From the NCBI GenBank assembly GCA_023512255.1, contig JAILZY010000001.1:57647-121646 (forward strand): a DNA stretch of 64,000 nucleotides, read 5' to 3'. Position 1 is the first letter of the stretch. Every line of letters starts with the position of its first letter. The translations under genes were made by a program, and so were the position numbers. The notes below the pieces were generated by a model. That model was not told the DNA's origin, made no database searches, and saw nothing but the letters and a program-made list of their open reading frames with translations. This document shows, piece after piece, positions 9,527-19,231 of the stretch. The stretch comes from a bacterium. Its GTDB lineage: Bacteria > SZUA-182 > DTGQ01.

Positions 9527-9665
9527 CGCTCTTATATATCAGACACCATAAACCCTATATCAGAACAACCATAAACCCCTGAAAACCCTCGAAAGGGCTT
9601 AGCTCTTATTAGGGTTATGTCTCTCAATGGTAGCTAATATAAGAGTAAACACTAATATAAGAGTA
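9527..9665. mobile_element. MITE-like element, family A, copy 2
   Basis: Starts CGCTCTTATATATC at 9527. Its right end is degenerate (AAGAGTA instead of AAGAGCG) and carries an internal 18-bp tandem duplication, TAATATAAGAGTAAACAC, at 9635-9652 and 9653-9670. The flanking 8-mer AACACAAT occurs at 9519-9526 and 9666-9673, the target duplication. It is non-coding. Confidence 0.85.
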
Positions 9666-9783
9666 AACACAATAAACAGAGGAATACACAAGGGGCAAAT
9701 AGATCGAGGGAAATAGGGCCAAAAAGAGAAATAAACAAGAGGCCAATAAAAACATAATGGGCAAAAACAGGAGGAAATTGGTT

Positions 9784-11232
9784 ATGAGGCACTTTTATCT
9801 CAAGAGATTAGCTATTTTGTTGTTTAGCAGTTTACTAATTTTTTGTTTCAGCGGCTGTGGCGGCAGCAAAGACTCAAACTTCATCATTACAGACACCGCG
9901 GGCGGATCAAGCGACACTGGGAGCGCTGGCAACAGTGGCAACAACAGTGCCGACAATACTCTCCCCACCCCTCCAACTACAGTCCAGCAAAAACCTTGCT
10001 CTATTGAGTTTGTCTCGGCAGAGCCTTCAACCATTGCCCTAAAAGACACTGGCGGCCCTTCCCGCTCGGAAGTTTCAGTCCTTACCTTCAAAGTAGTAGA
10101 TGAGAACAGAAACCCTGTGGCCGATCAAACAGTAAATTTTGAGCTGTCCACCAAAGTAGGCGACCTGTCGCTGTCTCGGCAGAGCGCGGTTTCAGATTCA
10201 GAAGGGCTGGTTCAGGTAGCGGTCAACGCAGGCAATGTCCCTACCCATATCAGGGTCTGGGCAACCCTAGCCGATGACCCTTCCGTGGCCACGGTCTCAG
10301 ATGAGCTTGGAATCAGCACCGGCCTTCCCGATCAAAACAGTATCGCCCTAAGCGCTGAAGTCTACAACCCCGAAGCCCTGGACTACATTGAAGATGTCCC
10401 GATCACATTTTTTGCGGCCGACCACTTCAATAATTTCGTCCCTGATGGTACAGTAGTTTATTTTACCACTGAAGGAGGCTCAATTGATCCTTTCTGTACC
10501 ATCAAACAGGGAGCCTGTAGCGTAACCTGGCGTAGCAATGGGCCAATACCGAAAGATGGCCGAGTAACTATTCTGGCTCACTGCATCGGTGAAGAAAGCT
10601 TTGTCAATAAAAATGCCAGCGGACTCTTCGATCCAGAAGATCAGTTTGATCCGGGCACTGATCTTGCCGAGCCGTACCGAGACGATAATGAAAACGGAAC
10701 CTACGATCTTGGGGAAGAATTTTGGGACTATAACGGTAACGGAATCTTTGATCAGAAGCCAAACGGTATATACAATGGGTCGTTGTGCTCTAAGGAGGCA
10801 AAAGATTTGGGCTTGTGTTCTGAGGAGCTGGTCTATACTCAAACTTCAATCGTCTTGGTTATGTCAGGCAATGTTGCTGAAATCAAATTCTGGAAGCCAA
10901 CAGCCGCAGGCCGAATTCTGCTTGATCCTAATGTTGATTCGGTTGATTTGCGCAACATAAAGCACTACCAAGACCTGCTTATCTCCCTGGTCGATGAGAA
11001 CAACAATCCTATGCCGGCTAACACCAGGGTGTCAGTAGAGACAACCAATGGTGAAATTATCGGTCCTAATTCTTTTATTGTCCTGAGTACCAACCGCCGT
11101 GGGCCGAATTATTATTCTGTAAGATTAAAGCCTACTGCCGGTGACGGCGGATGGGGCATGTTGACTGTTGAGGTAACTACTCCTCATGGGATAGTCACTC
11201 TTGGCTGTATCGAGGTGGTAGATGAAAATTAA
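9784..11232 (+). CDS. Lipoprotein with Ig-like (Big_1/invasin-type) domains and Ca-binding-like repeats
   Basis: MRHFYLKRLAILLFSSLLIF then CFSGCGG is a lipoprotein signal (lipobox FSGC), followed by a Ser/Gly/Asn-rich linker. Residues about 60-170 form an Ig-like domain with FKVVDENRNPVADQTVNFEL and GLVQVAVNAGNVPT, the hallmark of bacterial Ig-like group 1 domains; a second follows (VYNPEALDYIEDVPITFF...GTVVYFTTEGG) and a third near the end (ISLVDENNNPMPANTRVSVE). Between them, YRDDNENGTYDLGEEFWDYN and DYNGNGIFDQKPNG look like acidic dockerin/EF-hand calcium loops. AGGAGG lies 10 nt before ATG 9784; an ATG at 9757 precedes that RBS. It is probably a surface adhesin or structural protein. A family-B element begins 3 bp after the stop. 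Confidence 0.82.
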   Translation: MRHFYLKRLAILLFSSLLIFCFSGCGGSKDSNFIITDTAGGSSDTGSAGNSGNNSADNTLPTPPTTVQQKPCSIEFVSAEPSTIALKDTGGPSRSEVSVLTFKVVDENRNPVADQTVNFELSTKVGDLSLSRQSAVSDSEGLVQVAVNAGNVPTHIRVWATLADDPSVATVSDELGISTGLPDQNSIALSAEVYNPEALDYIEDVPITFFAADHFNNFVPDGTVVYFTTEGGSIDPFCTIKQGACSVTWRSNGPIPKDGRVTILAHCIGEESFVNKNASGLFDPEDQFDPGTDLAEPYRDDNENGTYDLGEEFWDYNGNGIFDQKPNGIYNGSLCSKEAKDLGLCSEELVYTQTSIVLVMSGNVAEIKFWKPTAAGRILLDPNVDSVDLRNIKHYQDLLISLVDENNNPMPANTRVSVETTNGEIIGPNSFIVLSTNRRGPNYYSVRLKPTAGDGGWGMLTVEVTTPHGIVTLGCIEVVDEN

Positions 11233-11234
11233 GT

Positions 11235-11336
11235 GGTTCTCTCGCTAATAAAGTGTGCAAGCTGTGGGTGGACACAAGGTCTGCCCCTCCGATTGATTGG
11301 GTAATCGGCTCTGCTTTCGCGCTTGGTGAGGAAACC
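11235..11336. mobile_element. MITE-like element, family B, copy 1
   Basis: Begins GGTTCTCTCGCTAATAAAGTG and ends GGTGAGGAAACC, 2 bp after the stop of the Ig-like lipoprotein gene. ATTAAG flanks both ends, perhaps a decayed target duplication. The right end is more diverged than in copies 4 and 6. Confidence 0.75.
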
Positions 11337-11395
11337 ATTAAGAAAGCTTGGCTGAAAATTTCTAGGTTAAGAAACAAGGGCTTAAGGAACGAAAC

Positions 11396-12571
11396 TTAAT
11401 CCCTGTTCCTTGTCTGCTCTGCTGCCAGGGCGGATCGAGCCTTTTTTAAATTCTCACTGGCCTTTGGATAAAAGCAAGGTCGCAATTCTATAGCCTTCTC
11501 AAAGGCCTGAATCGCTTCCCTGCATTTCCCCTTGGCCAGGTAAAGACAGCCGAGATTGTTGTAGGCCGCGGCCTCATCTCTCTCCCCCTGCTTGAAAGCC
11601 TCAAGGGCTTCCTGATACCTTTCAAGCTGGCCAAAGACCAAGCCAAGATTGTTGTAGGTCGTTGGGTTTACCGGTTCTATTTTGGAAGCCTTGATCAAAA
11701 TTTCTAACGACTTTTCATAATCTTGAGCCAAATAGTAAGACATCCCCAGATTATTCAGCAAAGTGCTTGAATTAGGATTGATAGCTATGGCCTTTGAGTA
11801 CTCACTAGTTGCAGATTCAAAATCCCTCTGCTGATCGTAAATCAACCCTAGCCAAGCATGGGCTCGCCAGAATTGCGGATCAAAGTCGATAGCCTGCCGG
11901 AAGTTTTCCTTTGCTTCCTCAAGCTCACCCATAGACATGAGCACGCGTCCTTTTCCCTCATAAGCCAGGGCATTTTGAGGATCGTTTTTCAAAATCTCTT
12001 CAAAGGCTTTCAAAGCCTCATCAGTCAATCCTTTCTTTAGGCACAATATCCCCACCTTATAGTGGATATTAGCTTGATGCGGATTCTGGCGAAGAGCCCG
12101 ATCGTATTGCCACAGGGCCAGCCCTATTTTCCCCTGCCTGATATACTGATCCCCAAGCCTCTCATGTTCATCTACGGTTTCAACAACAGCAACAGTAGCA
12201 AACTGGTTGAGCTTGTCTGGGGCAGCAAATCGGCTCTTGGGTCCTGAGGCAGAAAACCAGCTCTTTTTCTCATAGGATTTTTTCTCTTCATCCTCCGCAG
12301 CCGCATTATCCTCAGCCGCACTGGTGGAAGCCTTTTGCTTCATCGGCCAAACCTTTTGCTTATTTTCCGGGGTTTTAATCCTTTGCTCTTTCAGCGCTTG
12401 TAAAGGTGAGGGCTCGATCTGCCGAAATCTGCTCTTGCGGTTTTCCCAATGAGTACATCCAACGAAAATAGCTAACAACATGGCCAGAAGAAAAAGGTTT
12501 ACCAAAACCTTAGGGCGTCGTGATGATAGGATTGGGTTAATATCAAATCTGGTATAGCCAAACTTGTTCAC
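11396..12571 (-). CDS. tadD: TadD-like TPR lipoprotein of the Tad pilus locus
   Basis: Last gene of the Tad locus. A hydrophobic signal (VLVNLFLLAMLLAIFVG) ends in lipobox FVGC, predicting a lipid-anchored protein. A charged Lys/Glu/Ala linker is followed by about eight tetratricopeptide repeats, including QANIHYKVGILCLKKGLTDE and YNNLGLVFGQLERYQEALEA. TadD proteins are TPR lipoproteins needed for secretin assembly. The frame is open up to a TTG at 12649, but that extension lies inside a family-B element; I prefer GTG 12571, with AAGGAG 13 nt upstream, which is a slightly long spacing. B2 and a 20-bp tandem duplication separate it from tadC. Confidence 0.82.
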   Translation of the reverse strand: MNKFGYTRFDINPILSSRRPKVLVNLFLLAMLLAIFVGCTHWENRKSRFRQIEPSPLQALKEQRIKTPENKQKVWPMKQKASTSAAEDNAAAEDEEKKSYEKKSWFSASGPKSRFAAPDKLNQFATVAVVETVDEHERLGDQYIRQGKIGLALWQYDRALRQNPHQANIHYKVGILCLKKGLTDEALKAFEEILKNDPQNALAYEGKGRVLMSMGELEEAKENFRQAIDFDPQFWRAHAWLGLIYDQQRDFESATSEYSKAIAINPNSSTLLNNLGMSYYLAQDYEKSLEILIKASKIEPVNPTTYNNLGLVFGQLERYQEALEAFKQGERDEAAAYNNLGCLYLAKGKCREAIQAFEKAIELRPCFYPKASENLKKARSALAAEQTRNRD

Positions 12572-12623
12572 GGAATAAAATTTTCTCCTTACATTCCTTA
12601 TAGTTAAGTTGTTAGATATAAGT

Positions 12624-12736
12624 GGTCTTTTCGCTAATAAAGTGCGCAAGCTGGGCGAACCTAAGAGCCGCCCCTAGATTTAGGGGTGGGTTTGAAACCC
12701 ATCCCTATCTTGTGTTACGTACTTAGCGAAAGAACC
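12624..12736. mobile_element. MITE-like element, family B, copy 2
   Basis: Left end GGTCTTTTCGCTAATAAAGTG, right end ACTTAGCGAAAGAACC. The interior has stacked small palindromes (CCCCTAGATTTAGGGG, GGGTTTGAAACCC). It lies between tadD and tadC, and its left end supplies extra in-frame codons upstream of tadD. No convincing target duplication. Confidence 0.82.
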
Positions 12737-12744
12737 AATAACTT

Positions 12745-12784
12745 ATTGAATATACCTTACTGGCATTGAATATACCTGACTGGC
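12745..12784. repeat. Tandem duplication, 2 x 20 bp
   Basis: ATTGAATATACCTTACTGGC (12745-12764) is followed directly by ATTGAATATACCTGACTGGC (12765-12784), one mismatch. It lies just past the tadC stop. Confidence 0.9.
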
Positions 12785-12797
12785 AGCCTACTGCTGC

Positions 12798-13778
12798 TTA
12801 TTTTTTCCCCATGATCGGCAACAGTTCCTTGAATATTTTGATAATTGCCGGCCCCAGGATAACCACAAAAAGAGCAGGGAAAATGAAAAAAATCAGAGGA
12901 AACAGAATCTTTACCGGCAACTTTGCCGCCTCCTCTTCCGCTCTTTGCTGCCTCTTGACCCTCATGGCATCAGAGTAGATCCTCAATGCCTGGGCCACGC
13001 CGGTACCGAACCGCTCTGCCTGGATCAGTAAGGTTACCAGCCTCTTGATATCTTCCAGGTCGCATCTTGAGGCCAAGCTTCGCAAGGCGTCAATCCTTGC
13101 CCTTCCGGCTCTCAGTTCCTGATTGAGCACCTGAAATTCATCGCTGATCTCCTTATTGATCAATCTCATCTCTTCAGCCACCCGGCTTATGGCCGCATCC
13201 AGTCCCATTCCTGCCTCAACGCAGACCACCAAAAGATCAAGAGCATCAGGAAAGCCTTCGCAGATCTTTTCCTTTCTTCGGTCAGTTTGTATCCTAAGCC
13301 AAAGATGGGGGAGATAAAGACCGACTGTAGCCAGTAGAATCAGAACTAATAGCCAGAGCCTGGGCTCCAAAGATATAGGGTGAAAAAGATTAACCAGCAG
13401 AAAAAAAGATGGTAGCAGAAGAGCGAAAAACCCCTTGGCCCCGAAGAAGATAATAGTTGCATTCCTGCCCCGATAGCCAGCCTGGATGAGTTTTTTCTGC
13501 ACGCTGGACAACTCACCCTCACTCTTTGGTTTCATGACGTTTCCCAGACTGCTCATGATTCTGACCAGGTATTGTTTCACCAGGGAAATGACAGCTTTTG
13601 TCCCTGATACCCTGGACAGATCAGCTATTCGGGGCTGGCTACCATCACGTTTGATCTTCTCTATAATAGTGCGATGCTGCCAGTAGTAGCTGAAGCAATA
13701 GAAAAGGATGGTGATGATCAATATAACCGTAGCGAAAATAAATAGTGGAAATAAAAAAGCTATGAAATCACCAGACAT
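12798..13778 (-). CDS. tadC: Tad pilus inner-membrane platform protein TadC
   Basis: Type II secretion F-domain protein (326 aa). N-terminal membrane segment (FLFPLFIFATVILIITILFY), two central ones (GFFALLLPSFFLLVNLF, LWLLVLILLATVGLYLPHLW), then the cytoplasmic helical T2SSF domain with FPDALDLLVVCVEAGMGLDA and a C-terminal segment (FPLIFFIFPALFVVILGP). It pairs with TadB to form the platform that works with the TadA ATPase. Its ribosome-binding site is inside a tandem duplication (TTTACACCTTG twice, 13780-13801) that also overlaps the end of tadB, 13 bp upstream, so the two are translationally close. Confidence 0.93.
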   Translation of the reverse strand: MSGDFIAFLFPLFIFATVILIITILFYCFSYYWQHRTIIEKIKRDGSQPRIADLSRVSGTKAVISLVKQYLVRIMSSLGNVMKPKSEGELSSVQKKLIQAGYRGRNATIIFFGAKGFFALLLPSFFLLVNLFHPISLEPRLWLLVLILLATVGLYLPHLWLRIQTDRRKEKICEGFPDALDLLVVCVEAGMGLDAAISRVAEEMRLINKEISDEFQVLNQELRAGRARIDALRSLASRCDLEDIKRLVTLLIQAERFGTGVAQALRIYSDAMRVKRQQRAEEEAAKLPVKILFPLIFFIFPALFVVILGPAIIKIFKELLPIMGKK

Positions 13779-13791
13779 ATTTACACCTTGT

Positions 13792-14778
13792 TTACACCTT
13801 GATAGTAATCATTTTCTTCATCACCACAATCCCTATCCCCATCATAATCAAAGCACCCATGCACAGCATCCTGCCGAGATCATTCTCCAGTAAAATTTTG
13901 GCATACTCCGGGTTGATGACGGACATGAAAGTGAATAGACAGAAGGGAAGCGCAATTAGGATAATAGCCGAGATTTTCCCCTCTGCCGACAGGGAACGAA
14001 TATGGCCGCGCAGCTTGAATCGCTCACGGATAAGGCGGCTGATATTTTCCAAGATTTCAGCTAGATTACCACCGCTCTGTCTCTGGAGAATAACCGAAAT
14101 GGCAAAAAATTTGACATCAGAACAGCTCACCCGATCAGCCAATCCTCTCAACGCCTCTTGGAAGCCAACCCCCAGATTGAGCTGAGCCAGTATCTTTTCA
14201 AACTCACTGCCTATGGGATCGTCAAACTCCTGAGCCACCATCTGAAGACCGCTAGTAAAAGCCTGACCTGCTCTCAGCGCCCGGGCGATCAAATCAAGAG
14301 CATCAGGCAACTGTTCCTCAAACTTGCGAAGCCGGCGATCTCTCTTGTGAGAGAGGTAAAAAAAAGGTGCCATGCCTGCTAACACACCTACAGGGAGGGC
14401 CACAATCCAGCTTCTGCTCATCCAGGAGAAAACTAAAAATCCAGTCAAGGCTAGGACAAGACTAAGGAGTATAAAAACTCCAAGAGGCTGATCGGTATTA
14501 GATTGCATCAGGAGCTGATCTAACCTATGTATGACAGAAGTGCTAAGTCGCGACAGTATCCGATTAAGCCAAGGGATATCGCTGCGCTGCTGTCTTCGCC
14601 TGATAACTATCGGAGTAGTCTGTGAAGACACGGCAGAGGTTCCCTTTAGTTCATTGCGGATTCTCTTCGCCTCTGGGTCCAGTATGGTTCTAGCAGCCAG
14701 AAAAATCATCATCAAAAAGAGCATGATAGTAATAAAGAGAACGATACCCAAAATGATCATCTGATAATCTTTCCTCAA
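13792..14778 (-). CDS. tadB: Tad pilus inner-membrane platform protein TadB
   Basis: 328-aa T2SSF-family protein: N-terminal membrane segment (MIILGIVLFITIMLFLMMIF), a basic linker, a membrane pair (LGVFILLSLVLALTGFLVF, WIVALPVGVLAGMAPFFYL), the diagnostic LPDALDLIARALRAGQAFTS, and C-terminal membrane helices (ISAIILIALPFCLFTFMSVI). It partners TadC. GAGGAAAG precedes the ATG. A 22-bp box shared with tadE lies just upstream (14797-14818), which may mean it has its own promoter within the locus. Confidence 0.93.
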   Translation of the reverse strand: MRKDYQMIILGIVLFITIMLFLMMIFLAARTILDPEAKRIRNELKGTSAVSSQTTPIVIRRRQQRSDIPWLNRILSRLSTSVIHRLDQLLMQSNTDQPLGVFILLSLVLALTGFLVFSWMSRSWIVALPVGVLAGMAPFFYLSHKRDRRLRKFEEQLPDALDLIARALRAGQAFTSGLQMVAQEFDDPIGSEFEKILAQLNLGVGFQEALRGLADRVSCSDVKFFAISVILQRQSGGNLAEILENISRLIRERFKLRGHIRSLSAEGKISAIILIALPFCLFTFMSVINPEYAKILLENDLGRMLCMGALIMMGIGIVVMKKMITIKV

Positions 14779-14796
14779 TCTTCTACATTTCGATAA

Positions 14797-14827
14797 GTAT
14801 ACTCGTTCAAGTTAGGTTTTGATTGGC
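14797..14827 (-). promoter_or_regulatory. Box shared with the tadE upstream region
   Basis: GTATACTCGTTCAAGTTAGGTT (plus strand) followed 2 bp later by GATTGGC. The same 22-mer and 7-mer, 3 bp apart, occur at 19691-19722. Both copies sit 18-24 bp upstream of a tad start codon. On the coding strand, TATACT could be a -10 box, but no good -35 stands 17 bp away. Confidence 0.5.
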
Positions 14828-14893
14828 TATAGTATGGGAGCTTCTATACCATAAAGATTCCCATACCATAAAAAGATAGAGGCGCATCTGAGT

Positions 14894-16216
14894 TTAAATC
14901 TCTACTACTTTCGGACAGCCGAACACATCATACAAGAAGGGGATACCGCGGGCCTTAAACCTATCCACAAATCGCGGTATCACCCCGGACATTCTGAATC
15001 TCCCCTTTACCTTACCATTTTTATCTACCCCAGTTTGTTCAAAGGAGAAAATTTCCTGCATAGTGATAATGTTTCCCTCCATGCCGGTAATCTCCTGAAG
15101 GCTGATCAACTTTCTGCTGCCATCAACTAGTCGGGCCATTTGAATAATGACATTTAGAGCAGAGCTGATATATCTTCTGACTGCCTCATGGGGAATGGCA
15201 ATCCCGGACATAGATACCAGAGTCTCTACCCTGATAAGAGCGTCGCGAGGGGAATTGGCATGAATCGTGGTCAATGATCCATCATGTCCGGTGTTCATGG
15301 CCTGAAGCATGTCTAGCACCTCGGCTCCTCTGACCTCACCGACAATGATGCGCTCAGGCCGCATTCTGAGACTGTTTCTCACTAGATCTCGAGTGGTGAT
15401 CTCTCCTTTGCCTTCGATATTGGCCGGCCTTGTTTCCAGCCGCACCACATGTTCCTGCTTCAGTTGCAGCTCAGCCGCATCTTCAATGGTGATGATCCTC
15501 TCATCCTCAGGGATAAACCGAGAGAGCACATTCAAGAGAGTGGTTTTCCCGCTGCCGGTCCCTCCAGAAATCAATACATTCAATCTGGCCTTGACGATCC
15601 CTTGCAGCAGCTCGCCAATCTCTGGAATCAAGGTCTTTAAGTTGATCAAATCCTCCAGCTCAAGCGGATCAGCGGCAAACCGTCTGATGGACAGCGAGGG
15701 GCCATCAACGGCAATGGGTGGGATGACCGCATTGACCCTTGAGCCGTCAGGCAGCCTGGCATCAACCATAGGACAAAATTCATCGATCCTGCGGCCAACC
15801 CTAGACACTATTCGATCAATAACTTTCCTCAGATGCTCATCGTCGCGGAACCTGACCTCAGTAGGATAAAGTTTTCCGTCTCGCTCCACATATACCTGCC
15901 GGTATCCATTCACCAGGATGTCTGAAACCGTAGGATCGTGCATGAAAGGTTCTATCGGCCCAAGTCCGGTAACCTCATCCTGAATTTCCTGATAAAACCG
16001 CTCCCTTTCTTCGGCATTCAAAGGCATATTGAATTGATCTTCTGATAGGATCTCTTCGGTCAGCTCCCTTATCTGTCGCCGTAAGCTAGCCTGGTCGAGA
16101 GAGTCAATCAGAGTCAGATCCAAAACCTCAATCAACCGATCATGAACCTTAGCCTTCATGTCGAGATATTCGTTTGTCCTTGTAAAAACGAAAGGTTTTT
16201 CTTTAACTAAAGCCAT
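14894..16216 (-). CDS. cpaF: Tad pilus assembly ATPase TadA/CpaF
   Basis: Secretion ATPase that powers Flp pilus extension. The 440 aa include an N-terminal helical domain ([40 protein letters not shown]), Walker [16 protein letters not shown], Asp box EDAAELQ, Walker [17 protein letters not shown] and His box [11 protein letters not shown], all intact. It normally forms a hexamer under the TadB/TadC platform. The ATG lies 63 bp after cpaE with TTAAGGAGAGC ahead of it. The gap to tadB (115 bp) holds the shared box and an inverted repeat TATGGGA...TCCCATA. Confidence 0.96.
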   Translation of the reverse strand: MALVKEKPFVFTRTNEYLDMKAKVHDRLIEVLDLTLIDSLDQASLRRQIRELTEEILSEDQFNMPLNAEERERFYQEIQDEVTGLGPIEPFMHDPTVSDILVNGYRQVYVERDGKLYPTEVRFRDDEHLRKVIDRIVSRVGRRIDEFCPMVDARLPDGSRVNAVIPPIAVDGPSLSIRRFAADPLELEDLINLKTLIPEIGELLQGIVKARLNVLISGGTGSGKTTLLNVLSRFIPEDERIITIEDAAELQLKQEHVVRLETRPANIEGKGEITTRDLVRNSLRMRPERIIVGEVRGAEVLDMLQAMNTGHDGSLTTIHANSPRDALIRVETLVSMSGIAIPHEAVRRYISSALNVIIQMARLVDGSRKLISLQEITGMEGNIITMQEIFSFEQTGVDKNGKVKGRFRMSGVIPRFVDRFKARGIPFLYDVFGCPKVVEI

Positions 16217-16279
16217 GAGCTCTCCTTAAGTCTTCTCAAAATCATTGATGTTCTAAAAGATATCCTCAAAAGATCATAC

Positions 16280-17539
16280 TCAGGTTGAAGTGCGAGAAAA
16301 AATGGGAACTCCCCCGCTGACTTTGGTCAGCCATTTTGGCAACTTTGAGCTAACAAGCCCAGTTTTTCCCTCTTCTTCCTCCTCCCTGTTGCCTGACAGC
16401 AGTGCAGACAGTTCCTTGAATCGCCGCGAGATCTCAGCCCCAGAATCCAGAGCCAAAAGCGGCTTCCCCTGATTGATGGCGCTGCTGACTAGAGAGTAAT
16501 TATTGGGAATGCTGGCCAGGAATTTTTTCTTGATGCTTTCCTCAGCCTCTTTTATTGATACTAAAGAGTTTCTTTGAACCCGATTGGCTACCAGCTGAAC
16601 ATCCTTCTCCGGTGGGAAACCAAGGTCGCGAAAGGCAGACAAAATCCTTTTGACATTAATAAGGCAGGGAAGACTTAAGATAGTAACCACAATGCTCATA
16701 TTCGATAACCGCGAAGTTTCTCTGGCTATTCTCCCCAGGGACTGTCCGCTGTCGATGATGATAAAATCAAACATAGTGCGCATGAGCGCAAAGAGAGCCT
16801 CTAAAGATTCAAAGGTCGCTTCTGATTCCTCAGGCAGCCTGGTCGGAGAGGGCAATACATAGACTCCGCTTGGATGTCTGAAAAGGATATTCATCAGATA
16901 GGCAGCATCCAGCCGGGTGATATTTCTAATAGCCTCGGCCCAATCAAACAGATGCTTAATGCCTAAAAAGAGAGCTACATCCCCAAAGGGGAGGCTCAAA
17001 TCAACCAGGGCTATCGACTGAGAGCCGCCGCCTAATCCGCTCAGGCTAACAGCCAGGTTCACCGCTACTGTCGTTGTCCCTACTCCACCCTTGCCACCCA
17101 AAAGATTAATCAGCTTCCCTTTTTTAGGCGTAGCCTTGCCTGCTTCGCCCTGAATTTTCCGCTCAATCCACCGCTCTTGAAATCGCCAAAGAGCACGGCG
17201 GATCTCTTCCCGATTAAATGGCTGCGGGAAAAACTCCCTAACCCCGGTCCGCAAGGCTTGAAGTAGGGTCTCAGTGCTTGGATTTTTCGAGGTCAAAAAA
17301 ACTTCACTGACTATTCCCAAGGACTTAAGATTATTGATTAGCTTAAGCTCTTCCTCCTGATTATCCTCCTCAACCTCCATGATCAAAAGATCACATGGCT
17401 CGCTACTGCTGTCAGCTCTTTGAACATAAAAACCTTCTACCGAAGAGATGATTTCCTCTAATTCCTTACGGATAGTCTCGCTTTTGATTTTGCATCTCAC
17501 CAAAATTTTTTCAGGCATGCTACGATTTTTAACTCCCAC
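16280..17539 (-). CDS. cpaE: Tad locus MinD/ParA-like protein CpaE/TadZ
   Basis: Polar localisation factor of Tad pili. N-terminal about 130 residues resemble an atypical receiver domain (CDLLIMEVEEDNQEEE, ETLLQALRTGVREFFPQPF), followed by a MinD-like ATPase with deviant Walker A GGKGGVGTTTVAVNLA (about residue 147) and the FDFIIIDSGQSLG motif. The longest frame starts at GTG 17539; ATG 17518 (MPEKILVR) is an alternative with GGGAG 14 nt upstream. The palindrome CCACTAGTGG overlaps the GTG. It lies between tadG and cpaF. Confidence 0.9.
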   Translation of the reverse strand: MGVKNRSMPEKILVRCKIKSETIRKELEEIISSVEGFYVQRADSSSEPCDLLIMEVEEDNQEEELKLINNLKSLGIVSEVFLTSKNPSTETLLQALRTGVREFFPQPFNREEIRRALWRFQERWIERKIQGEAGKATPKKGKLINLLGGKGGVGTTTVAVNLAVSLSGLGGGSQSIALVDLSLPFGDVALFLGIKHLFDWAEAIRNITRLDAAYLMNILFRHPSGVYVLPSPTRLPEESEATFESLEALFALMRTMFDFIIIDSGQSLGRIARETSRLSNMSIVVTILSLPCLINVKRILSAFRDLGFPPEKDVQLVANRVQRNSLVSIKEAEESIKKKFLASIPNNYSLVSSAINQGKPLLALDSGAEISRRFKELSALLSGNREEEEEGKTGLVSSKLPKWLTKVSGGVPIFSRTST

Positions 17540-17750
17540 TAGTGGTTAAGGTTTCTGGTTATCACAAGGGTATCGGTCGCGCCTCTTGTGAGTAATTTTT
17601 CCACTTTTTACGTTTTTCTAAAATCAATGCCCTCTTTATTTTTTAAAGATACGAAAAAGATACCAAGCCATCAAACGAAGTAGTCTTGGGGCGATCTCTT
17701 TGCTGGCGATCTCTTTGCTACGGATGTCCACCTCTTGGAGGTGAATAAAA

Positions 17751-17792
17751 GCCTCCCACCCCATCCCATTGAGGAAGGGAAGTGTGGGAAGC
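17751..17792 (-). terminator. Imperfect hairpin with T-rich tail after tadG
   Basis: On the minus strand GCTTCCCACACTTCCC (17792-17777) faces GGGATGGGGTGGGAGGC (17767-17751), then CTTTTATT follows. A second small hairpin (CACCTC/GAGGTG) lies at 17729-17743. It could end or attenuate transcription between tadG and cpaE, splitting the Tad locus into units. The stem has mismatches. Confidence 0.45.
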
Positions 17793-17803
17793 ATCTGTTA
17801 TTT

Positions 17804-18973
17804 TCACTCGACCAAGCCAGGAAGGCTGCTTTTGGCTCCATAATGAGCAGTTTCTCGCCGCTCTGACTGTTCCTTGATCATATTAGCGTTGATCCGGGCA
17901 ACCACTTCATATTCAGATCCACCTTTATCTCCAATTTCAATCACCGAAATACTGCCAAATCCTACAATTTTCTTCTCTCCCTCTGGATTTTTCGATGGAT
18001 TTTTTGAATCCTTATCATCGTTATAGATTACCGTTCCTATTGTCCAGGTGTTTGGATCACTGTCACAATCCCACTTATTATCATTTTTGACCCTCATCTC
18101 ATCAAAAAGGGCCTTCATTTCACTAAACTGATATGTACCATAAAAATCCCACATGTTAACAAAATTGCAAATATCAATCCCACCTGCTTTGAGCTCTGGG
18201 CTGATAAAGTTATCATTTTTTATATCTTCAAGAATCTGTTTCAGGTTTTCATAACTAGCTTCCTGGCCATAGGTATGCCAGCCGACAAACCAGTTATAAT
18301 AATCATCGTTGGGGTTTTCAAAAGGAGGATAAAGACGAATCACTTTCCCGGCATAATCAGGAGTATCAAAAAAACGCTCAGATATCCCGATCGGCAAAGA
18401 GAGGCTTCCTGCTGGGGCTACACTCTGAGGCAGCAAGGCAGCCGTGGCCACAGCTACTGCGGAAACAGTATCTATTCCCAGGACTTTGGCAAAAAAAGTA
18501 TTTAAAGCATTTTTGCCCTCTCTTCGAACAATCACCCTGACCGCATCTGGCTGATTCAGCGTCTCGGTTAGCTTTCTCGCCCCATGGTCCCAGATCCCGA
18601 CAGCCACATCCTCATCAGCAATGGTAATGCTTGCCCCTGCTGCCCGATTTTTAGAGGCTACATCCCAAACAGTGGCTAGAATGGCCGACCGATCACAAAC
18701 ATAATTTTGTTGCTCAGCATAGGGTAGCGCCTCATAATCCCTCCCTAGCTTTCTGGCTCCAGCCAAAGCTGTGGCATCGGCTATGTTCTGAAGCTCATTC
18801 TTGGTGGTCAAAAGGTAGCCGACGTCAATAGTCAGGGCAGCTATACCTGCCAGGACAACAAAGAGCAGAGCTACTATGATAGCCATAACACCCCTTTGGT
18901 CCTCTATTCTGAAATAAGAGATCGGCAAGCTTTTTAAGCTTTTAAAATTGATCAAATTTTTTAATCTTTTCAT
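17804..18973 (-). CDS. tadG: TadG-like pseudopilin-family protein
   Basis: Begins with a basic stretch and then GVMAIIVALLFVVLAGIAAL, TIDVGYLLTTKNELQNIADA and TALAGARKLG, the classical TadE/TadG N-terminal module in which the helix anchors a membrane protein and the following ALDAAALAGA-like motif is conserved. The rest (about 330 residues) is extracytoplasmic and has no obvious von Willebrand A MIDAS motif, so it is the shorter TadG form. The family assists pilus biogenesis or acts as a minor pilin. The ATG is spaced 258 bp from tadE, with an AT-rich gap and a 36-bp tandem repeat. Confidence 0.85.
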   Translation of the reverse strand: MKRLKNLINFKSLKSLPISYFRIEDQRGVMAIIVALLFVVLAGIAALTIDVGYLLTTKNELQNIADATALAGARKLGRDYEALPYAEQQNYVCDRSAILATVWDVASKNRAAGASITIADEDVAVGIWDHGARKLTETLNQPDAVRVIVRREGKNALNTFFAKVLGIDTVSAVAVATAALLPQSVAPAGSLSLPIGISERFFDTPDYAGKVIRLYPPFENPNDDYYNWFVGWHTYGQEASYENLKQILEDIKNDNFISPELKAGGIDICNFVNMWDFYGTYQFSEMKALFDEMRVKNDNKWDCDSDPNTWTIGTVIYNDDKDSKNPSKNPEGEKKIVGFGSISVIEIGDKGGSEYEVVARINANMIKEQSERRETAHYGAKSSLPGLVE

Positions 18974-19033
18974 AATTTACCCCTTTTTTATTTATATTAT
19001 TTATTAAATTTTAATATATTAAATTTTACATTT

Positions 19034-19105
19034 CCCGTCATTCCTGCGGCAGTAGGAATCCATAAGATTCCCGTCATTCCTGCGCCAGTAGTCATCCATA
19101 AGACC
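19034..19105. repeat. Tandem repeat, 2 x 36 bp
   Basis: CCCGTCATTCCTGCGGCAGT-type unit at 19034-19069 and again at 19070-19105, with a few mismatches. Each unit holds CCTGCGGCAGTAGG, an imperfect palindrome resembling widespread REP-like CGTCATTCC elements. It lies between tadG and tadE. Confidence 0.85.
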
Positions 19106-19231
19106 TTGATATTCCTATATTCTAAGCTTTTTCAGTAATGACAGAGTGATTAAAAAGTAAAAGAGCATAGCTATTTACTCTTACACTTTTGCAGAACTCT
19201 CTCCCTGCCTTGAAGTTCTTGAAAGTTATCT